Positions 1 to 4,639 of a stretch of DNA of 7,191 bases are shown one piece after another. The notes under the pieces are model-generated. The model saw only the letters and a list, made by a program, of their open reading frames with translations. It ran no database searches and was not told the DNA's origin. The translations under genes were made by a program, and so were the position numbers. Where the stretch lies: NCBI GenBank assembly GCA_003695725.1, contig RFHX01000006.1, positions 1-7,191 of the forward strand, read 5' to 3'. The DNA comes from J061 sp003695725 [NCBI: Candidatus Schekmanbacteria bacterium]. Its GTDB lineage: Bacteria; Schekmanbacteria; GWA2-38-11. Position 1 is the stretch's first letter. Each line of letters opens with the position of its first letter.

Positions 1-1584
1 ACCTGTTACAGCGGAAAAAAGGCGCGGCACAAATGTAGGGTCACCCATATATCCCTCTTCCTGATCAGTATCAAGAATAGGATAATATCTGTCACAGCCA
101 ACCATCGTTTCTTTTGCATGCTGACGATTCTGTATTTTGTATGCCGCCAAAGCCTTGCCGTCATAAGTTGAAAAATCGACTGACTCTTCGCTTCCCCACA
201 CCCGCTTTGCAATCTTCTTCAATGTTTTTATGTCTATTGGTGACATTGCACCATTAGTTGTATATGAGAGTACCCACTTCAAAAGCAGATAATTTACTTC
301 ATGAAGCTGAATAATGGGATTTCGTGGTTCAGTAGCATAAAATAAAGATGTAATAATAAATACACGTCCGCCATAAGAATCATTCACATATCCCGAAGGC
401 ATTATTCTTTCAAGCGCTGTTTCTTCTGCTTCTTTCCCCTTAGCAATTGAGGCGCGTCGAGTGCCTTCGGCAATCAAATCTCCAAAACCTTTCCGATATG
501 TTATTGCATCTACGAGTTTCTCGATGAAATCAACGCTTCCAATTTCAGATATGGGGACACCCATTTCTTCTTCACTTATAATGCCTCTTTCATAACAGGT
601 ATAAAGCCAATTCAAAATGTTTGCCATCTCTCCTGTGCAAAGACCATAGCGGTCACAAAGCGATGTAGCAAAAAATGGTGCATCAGTTGATTCGCCATGT
701 TTTTTTGTATCCCAGGGTGAATAGAAGAATGCGGCGGCACAGGTTTTTCTTACCTCTTCAAGCCCGGATTTATGCTTGAATTTTGCCCGCATACAACCTG
801 CAGGACATCCAAAACAGGGGGTATTTTTACCTTTCTCGATATCTGTTATTACAACTGTTGGTTCTGACATATAGACACTTTCATTGAGCCCTTTTCTTAA
901 GAAACGGATTCTTTTATTGAGCTCTTTCAATCCTTCAGGATTGGCAACAGGCACGCTTTGGTCGCCTTTTACAACAACAGCTTTCAAATTTTTTGATCCC
1001 ATCACCGCACCCATTCCATTTGAGATGGTGCCTCCCTGATCAGTCACAGCCACAGCAAATCTAACAAGGTTTTCAGCAGCAGGACCGATTGTAACGACCC
1101 TTGCCATATTCCCATGGATTTCCTTCAATTTTTTCAACGCTTCATCAGAAGTCGTCCCCCACAATCCTTGAGCATCCCTTATCTCTACCTTGTCATTTTC
1201 AATTAGAATATAAGATGGAGTTTTAGCTTTCCCTCTCACCAAAATGCCGTCATAACCAGCGTGCTTTACCGCAGCCCCGAGAAAGCCGCCTGCATTTCCA
1301 AATCCGTATTGGTCAGGATATGAATGTGGAGATTTCGCAGTCATAACCCACCGAGATGATGCCGTTGCATGTGTGCCTGTCAAAGGTCCTGTCATTATCA
1401 TCAACAGATTATCGGGGTCAAGAGCGCCTGTCTTTGCCCCAACCTCATCCCAATAAATTCTTGATGCAAGCGCCCTTCCGCCTATGAATTTCTCTGCGTA
1501 ATCTGGAGTTTTATGCACATCACTTTTTCCTGCAGACAAGTCAACATCTAAAATCTTTCCTCTCCAACCATATTCGCTTATCAT
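1..1584 (-). CDS. Aldehyde:ferredoxin oxidoreductase family tungstoenzyme, C-terminus cut off by window edge
   Basis: My reverse-strand translation is open for 528 codons from ATG at 1584 to the left edge, with no stop. AFOR-family enzymes hold a tungsten (sometimes molybdenum) bis-pterin and one [4Fe-4S] cluster and oxidise aldehydes or related substrates with ferredoxin-type acceptors in the cytoplasm. Seen in the sequence: an N-terminal pterin-binding domain with MTGPLTGTHATASSRWV (about residues 64-80), FGNAGGFLGAAVKHAGYDGILVRG (about 94-117, the family's GG...AGYDGI block) and GAVMGSKNLKAVVVKG (about 192-207); then cluster ligands Cys257, Cys260 and Cys264 (CxxCxxxC) and a probable fourth ligand, Cys497, in VGCDRYYP. 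A CDRYGL segment lies near 310. The start is supported by GGGGAG (1596-1591) six bases upstream. Family members usually run to roughly 600 residues, so the last part is missing here. It is the second gene of an operon with a DUF169 gene, 41 nt apart. Substrate cannot be told: aldehyde, formaldehyde and BamB-like relatives all remain possible. No ferredoxin or FeS partner gene is visible. Confidence 0.93.
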   Translation of the reverse strand, partial: MISEYGWRGKILDVDLSAGKSDVHKTPDYAEKFIGGRALASRIYWDEVGAKTGALDPDNLLMIMTGPLTGTHATASSRWVMTAKSPHSYPDQYGFGNAGGFLGAAVKHAGYDGILVRGKAKTPSYILIENDKVEIRDAQGLWGTTSDEALKKLKEIHGNMARVVTIGPAAENLVRFAVAVTDQGGTISNGMGAVMGSKNLKAVVVKGDQSVPVANPEGLKELNKRIRFLRKGLNESVYMSEPTVVITDIEKGKNTPCFGCPAGCMRAKFKHKSGLEEVRKTCAAAFFYSPWDTKKHGESTDAPFFATSLCDRYGLCTGEMANILNWLYTCYERGIISEEEMGVPISEIGSVDFIEKLVDAITYRKGFGDLIAEGTRRASIAKGKEAEETALERIMPSGYVNDSYGGRVFIITSLFYATEPRNPIIQLHEVNYLLLKWVLSYTTNGAMSPIDIKTLKKIAKRVWGSEESVDFSTYDGKALAAYKIQNRQHAKETMVGCDRYYPILDTDQEEGYMGDPTFVPRLFSAVTG

Positions 1585-1625
1585 TTCTTACTCCCCTTTA
1601 AAAATTTATTTTAATTCAAGTTTCT

Positions 1626-2339
1626 TTACCAACTCCCAAAAGCATTACAATATTCAGCCACATCGTGAATCTCATCAGCTATTTCCACGAGTTTCTTGTA
1701 TGGATATACAAATGTAAGTTCGTTTTCAGTCATTCCAGTAAATGTCCTCCAAGCAAGGTCGCTCGTAGAAAAAGTCGGCTTCCCGCTGACATAAGGATAC
1801 CGGACGAGAAAGATACATCCGCCTGTACCTCCAAATCCTTGAACAAACTCGCCAAGATAAGCATGTACACGATTCAACATATCTGCATATTTGGGTTTAA
1901 GAAAAAGAAGGACCAAATCAGGCTCTTCCACTTTCTCCAAAGTTCCAACAATCATTGAATCATATTTTTTTTCGGGAAAAACAAGATTCTTATCCAATTC
2001 ATCATAGTATTTCTTGGCTGTCTTGACATCTTTATGGTAGGGAAAATTTTCCAATATTTCTTCAATCGTCGCTATATGCTCCTCTTCCGTCAATCTCTCT
2101 GACGAACCCGTTGAAATCAGCGCTTCAGGACACCGCACATTATCCTTTGTTATATAAAAAACTCGAGGACTCGTTTGTATCTCACCAATAAGAGAGCAAA
2201 GCCCCATCATCGTAACTCCCTCATATTGGGGAATATTCTGTTTTTCAATATCATTCTCACTTAAAACTCTCAAAGCAATTATCTCTTTCTCAAGGCACAA
2301 ATCCTTTTTCAATAGATTACAAATTTCAATTCTATCCAT
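1626..2339 (-). CDS. DUF169 family protein (COG2043-like), function unknown
   Basis: A 237-residue soluble protein with no signal peptide or membrane segment. I recognise the DUF169 pattern: MGLCSLIGEIQTSPRVFYITKDNVRCPEAL (about residues 45-74), with Cys48 and Cys70 spaced as in the family; PDLVLLFLKPKYADML (about 140-155); GTGGCIFLVRYPYVSGKP with Cys175 (about 171-188); SDLAWRTFTGMTENELTFVYPYKKL (about 193-217). The biochemical role of the family is not established as far as I know. The three family-position cysteines could bind a metal or cluster, but that is inference. An in-frame ATG nine codons upstream (2366) would give 246 residues, but it has no ribosome binding site, whereas the ATG at 2339 has AGAGGAG nine bases upstream, so I choose 2339. 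It is the first gene of the operon, 41 nt before the AFOR-family gene, suggesting a role linked to that enzyme (cofactor, electron transfer or regulation). Confidence 0.82.
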   Translation of the reverse strand: MDRIEICNLLKKDLCLEKEIIALRVLSENDIEKQNIPQYEGVTMMGLCSLIGEIQTSPRVFYITKDNVRCPEALISTGSSERLTEEEHIATIEEILENFPYHKDVKTAKKYYDELDKNLVFPEKKYDSMIVGTLEKVEEPDLVLLFLKPKYADMLNRVHAYLGEFVQGFGGTGGCIFLVRYPYVSGKPTFSTSDLAWRTFTGMTENELTFVYPYKKLVEIADEIHDVAEYCNAFGSW

Positions 2340-2348
2340 TTTTATACG

Positions 2349-2355
2349 CTCCTCT
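2349..2355 (-). promoter_or_regulatory. Ribosome binding site deciding the DUF169 start
   Basis: The reverse strand reads AGAGGAG, nine bases before the ATG at 2339. This is a strong anti-16S match. It lies inside the reading frame if the upstream ATG at 2366 were used, and nothing similar precedes that ATG, so it favours the shorter protein. Confidence 0.7.
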
Positions 2356-2385
2356 ATATTCAACATTCAGGTTCTGGACAATATA

Positions 2386-2403
2386 AATATTTGTTCAAAT
2401 ATT
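2386..2403. promoter_or_regulatory. Palindromic operator candidate in the divergent promoter region
   Basis: AATATTTG-TT-CAAATATT is a perfect 8-bp inverted repeat with a 2-nt centre. After one mismatch on each side, three more pairs match (2382-2407). It lies 47 to 64 nt upstream of the DUF169 start. On the minus strand a TTGACT hexamer (2428-2423) would be a plausible -35 for the operon, placing the palindrome at or just after the -10 region, where a repressor would bind. No strong -10 hexamer is seen at 17-bp spacing, so the promoter itself is unsure. The region is very AT-rich, so chance is possible. Confidence 0.4.
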
Positions 2404-2541
2404 GATAAATTTTAAAGAGCTTAGTCAAGAGATTTTTAAGGATATTTCAACAGTCAATAAAAAAAATGTTCTATAAAGAATGGTTAAATTGTCGACTATA
2501 AAAGCACATTATTGTATGATTTATTTTAAAAATAAAGCAAC

Positions 2542-2547
2542 TATACT
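2542..2547 (+). promoter_or_regulatory. -10-like hexamer close to the glycosyltransferase start (possible leaderless promoter)
   Basis: TATACT matches the bacterial -10 consensus at five of six positions and ends nine bases before the ATG at 2557. Transcription would begin about 2553-2556, almost at the start codon, and no Shine-Dalgarno sequence precedes that ATG. No good -35 is seen 17 bp upstream. An alternative -10, TATGAT at 2515-2520, would give a leader of about 30 nt; a TTGTCG hexamer (2489-2494) lies 20 bp before it, which is too far for a standard promoter. Confidence 0.3.
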
Positions 2548-2556
2548 TCTAAACCT

Positions 2557-3276
2557 ATGGGGAAAAAATTAGTCACAATAGTGATTCCTGTTTACAACGA
2601 AGAAAGTATTCTTGAAAAAGCCATCAATGAACTCTTCAATGACATTCAAGAATTTCGTGACAGATATGATTTCGAAGTCATCCTTGCAGAAAATGGCAGT
2701 AATGACAACACCCTGAAAAAGGGAGAAGAATTGTCAAAAAAATTCCCTAACTTATCAATTTTTCACTATCCTGAACCTGATTACGGATTGGCATTGAAGG
2801 AAGGAATAAGGCGCGCAAAAGGTGAATATGTAATATGCGATGAAATCGACCTATGCTTTAAAGAATTCTATCGTTCTGCCTTCTATGAGTTCGAGAATAA
2901 TGGAATTGATATGGTTATCGGCTCAAAAGCAATGAAAGGTGCAAAGGACAACAGGCCCTTCAAGAGGCGTCTTGCAACATATATGCTCAACAAAGTCTTG
3001 CGGATTATTTTAGGATTTAAAGGCACTGATACTCATGGTGTAAAAGCATTCAAAAAAGAAGCATTGATGCCCGTAATGGAAAAGTGCGTAATTGGAAAAG
3101 ACATTTTTGCAAGCGAATTTGTTATAAGAGCCGAAAGAGCAGGCATAAAAATAAAAGAAGTGCCGTTGACACTCAATGAAAAACGCGCACCTTCGATAAG
3201 ATTGAGACACCGTATTCCGAAAGCACTGATGAATATAATGACGCTTTTTTGGAACATAAGAATAAAAAAGAATTGA
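2557..3276 (+). CDS. GT2 family glycosyltransferase (dolichyl-phosphate-mannose-synthase-like), no membrane anchor
   Basis: A 239-residue GT-A fold protein that should transfer a sugar from a nucleotide-sugar donor to a lipid phosphate or glycan. Seen: the N-terminal TIVIPVYNEE nucleotide-binding strand (about residues 7-16), VILAENGSNDNT (about 41-52), YGLALKEGIRRAKGEYV (about 76-92), then CDEIDL (94-99) where relatives normally carry a DxD metal-binding motif such as DAD. Aligning the final Asp-Leu gives Glu96-x-Asp98 in place of Asp-x-Asp, with Asp95 one step earlier. Further blocks are GSKAMKGAKDNRPFKRRLAT (about 122-141) and GTDTHGVKAFKK (about 156-167). The C-terminus lacks the two membrane helices of ArnC-like enzymes, so it is cytoplasmic or peripheral. 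No ribosome binding site precedes the ATG; the N-terminal alignment still fits this start. It is followed 10 nt later by a NodB deacetylase, probably in the same mRNA, suggesting sequential action on one product. Donor and acceptor are unknown. Confidence 0.88.
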   Translation: MGKKLVTIVIPVYNEESILEKAINELFNDIQEFRDRYDFEVILAENGSNDNTLKKGEELSKKFPNLSIFHYPEPDYGLALKEGIRRAKGEYVICDEIDLCFKEFYRSAFYEFENNGIDMVIGSKAMKGAKDNRPFKRRLATYMLNKVLRIILGFKGTDTHGVKAFKKEALMPVMEKCVIGKDIFASEFVIRAERAGIKIKEVPLTLNEKRAPSIRLRHRIPKALMNIMTLFWNIRIKKN

Positions 3277-3279
3277 GGG
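3275..3279 (+). promoter_or_regulatory. Ribosome binding site overlapping the upstream stop, deciding a GTG start
   Basis: GAGGG begins within the TGA stop (3274-3276) of the glycosyltransferase and lies seven bases before the GTG at 3287. The nearby ATG at 3285 is in another frame and does not give the deacetylase. The arrangement suggests that ribosomes finishing the first gene restart on the second. Confidence 0.65.
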
Positions 3280-3286
3280 CACTGAT

Positions 3287-4207
3287 GTGTCTTTGCCAAA
3301 AATCGCCTCATTGAATATAGATGTTGACCCTCTGGTATCCTACTATGAAATTTATGGTGTCAACCAAAAACTCAGTTCCGATGATCCTCTTTATCTCAAA
3401 GCAATACCAAGATTTCTCAAATTCCTAAAACGCTTGGATATTAAGTCAACTTTTTTTATTACAGCACGCTCATTCTCGGAAAATACTATATCTATGTTGA
3501 AAGAAATCAAAAGAGAAGGACATGAAATAGCGAGCCATAGTTTTTCTCACGATTATCATCTCATATTGAATAGCCATGAAAAAATCAAAAAGGATATCGA
3601 GGAAAATTTTTCGTTTTTACAAAATGCCGCAGACGAAAACCCTATTGGATTTAGAGCGCCCGGCTATAACATATCAAAGGAATTATTGACAATATTACGA
3701 CAGGCGGGATATAGATACGACTCTTCTCTACTTCATTCCAGAACATATCTTTATGGCAAAGCTTTTTTTATTGCACTCCAAAAAATAATAGGAAAGGAAA
3801 CAGCAAGCGTTATTTATAAAAATCCTGATCTCGATTATACTTACAAACCATACAGGATTCGAAAAACGAAAAAAACGAATGATAACAATGCAGAATTGAT
3901 AGAATTTCCTATTACCTCAGTCTTTTCTATCCCATTTATCGGAACATCAATCATTCTTCTTCCGCGCTTCATTTTAAAATTTCTAATTTCTCAGCTACAA
4001 AGAAGAGAATTCATCAATATCGAGCTTCACATCATAGATTTTGCAGACGCCACTGATTCACACCTTTTCGAACCTATTCTTAAAATTCATCCCGGACTCA
4101 GAATTCCCTCATCAAAAAAAGAAGAAAGCATAAGCTATGTAGTCACGGCTTTGAAACAGAAAGGATATTCCTTCAAAACACTTGCTGAATGCACAGAACT
4201 TTTCTGA
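3287..4207 (+). CDS. NodB-type polysaccharide deacetylase
   Basis: A 306-residue carbohydrate esterase 4 family protein, a metal-dependent enzyme that removes acetyl (or formyl) groups from N-acylated amino sugars. Motifs in order: NIDVDP with Asp12 and Asp14 (catalytic and metal Asp of motif 1); STFFIT (54-59); GHEIASHSFSH with metal ligands His84 and His88; GFRAPGYN with Arg123 (motif 3); YDSS (144-147); and ELHIIDFAD with His248 (last motif). All expected catalytic positions are present, so it should be active. About 95 residues separate YDSS from the last motif, including a hydrophobic stretch (about 214-235, PFIGTSIILLPRFILKFLI) that may pack in the fold or touch the membrane. There is no signal peptide, so it is probably cytoplasmic, unlike secreted peptidoglycan deacetylases. 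It starts with GTG, set by GAGGG seven bases upstream, 10 nt after the glycosyltransferase. The pairing resembles ArnC/ArnD, where a GT2 enzyme makes a lipid-linked sugar and a NodB enzyme deacylates it. The exact substrate is unknown. Confidence 0.88.
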   Translation: MSLPKIASLNIDVDPLVSYYEIYGVNQKLSSDDPLYLKAIPRFLKFLKRLDIKSTFFITARSFSENTISMLKEIKREGHEIASHSFSHDYHLILNSHEKIKKDIEENFSFLQNAADENPIGFRAPGYNISKELLTILRQAGYRYDSSLLHSRTYLYGKAFFIALQKIIGKETASVIYKNPDLDYTYKPYRIRKTKKTNDNNAELIEFPITSVFSIPFIGTSIILLPRFILKFLISQLQRREFINIELHIIDFADATDSHLFEPILKIHPGLRIPSSKKEESISYVVTALKQKGYSFKTLAECTELF

Positions 4208-4639
4208 AAAAGAAAATTCAATTTTTTATCAAAGTCTTTTTTTGAAATTTAATCAAATAATTTTCCCGTCCCAATTCAAAATACTCTATCTAAAAAAACA
4301 CTCCTCTCTTTTAGAACTTATCATACTTAAAAAAGGTATAAAGAAGAAGAAATTAAATTCCCGGTCGTGATATTTTTTTTGAATCCTTAATGAATTTTCT
4401 GTTTTTTTTAAATATGAAGTCTGCTATTTTATATGTTTGTTTTAATGTTTAAGATTATTTACTATTGAATTAGCTGAAATAAACATTCTGGAATATTTCT
4501 GAATATGTGAAGCATCCTGTCTGTCCAAGTAAAAAGAGGAAAATGTAGAAATTTCAACAGGTATTTGTATTTGTTTGTTTATAGACAATAACCACATGTA
4601 TATCGATATTTTTGATTAACAGTTAAAATATGTGGAACA
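4208..4639. other. 432-nt AT-rich intergenic region without a credible gene
   Basis: No ORF with protein-like composition is found. The only one (4182-4370, plus strand) overlaps the deacetylase end and encodes a low-complexity Lys/Ile/Leu string. Just after the deacetylase stop, AAAAAGA (4207-4213) can pair with TCTTTTT (4235-4241), followed by more T; this is a very weak A/T-only terminator candidate. A small tandem repeat, TTCTGGAATAT then TTCTGAATAT, lies at 4486-4506. The end holds a promoter candidate for hsdM. I see no tRNA or CRISPR repeat. The region marks the passage from the AT-rich genes to the GC-richer hsdM. Confidence 0.7.
4582..4610 (+). promoter_or_regulatory. Candidate sigma-70-type promoter of hsdM
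   Basis: TAGACA (4582-4587, five of six to TTGACA) is followed after 17 bp by GATATT (4605-4610, four of six to TATAAT). Transcription would begin near 4617, leaving a leader of roughly 23 nt. The ATG at 4640 has only a weak GGA-type ribosome binding site at 4634-4636, rather close to the start. An ATATCGATAT palindrome (4600-4609) covers the -10. CCACAT (4592-4597) and ATGTGG (4630-4635) form an inverted repeat that brackets the -10 and the leader. Confidence 0.35.

Noticed and set aside
6-212. 68-codon minus-strand ORF inside the AFOR-family gene
   Set aside because: It is in a different frame from the open AFOR reading frame, which covers this stretch with clear family motifs up to the window edge.
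2340-2366. Nine-codon longer N-terminus for the DUF169 protein
   Set aside because: The upstream ATG has no ribosome binding site, and the strong AGAGGAG lies between it and the ATG at 2339.
3926-3991. Transmembrane helix in the deacetylase (residues about 214-235)
   Set aside because: The stretch is hydrophobic but interrupted by Pro, Arg and Lys and lies inside the catalytic fold between conserved motifs, so a true membrane span is not supported.
4207-4243. Intrinsic terminator after the deacetylase
   Set aside because: The only stem is seven almost pure A/T pairs with a 21-nt loop; it is too weak to call, though T-rich DNA follows.
4182-4370. 62-codon plus-strand ORF overlapping the deacetylase end
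   Set aside because: Low-complexity Lys/Ile/Leu/Phe composition from an AT-rich spacer, no ribosome binding site, overlap with a real gene and no recognisable domain.
4486-4506. Tandem TTCTGGAATAT/TTCTGAATAT as the start of a repeat array
   Set aside because: Only two imperfect units with no spacer pattern; not a CRISPR or iteron array.
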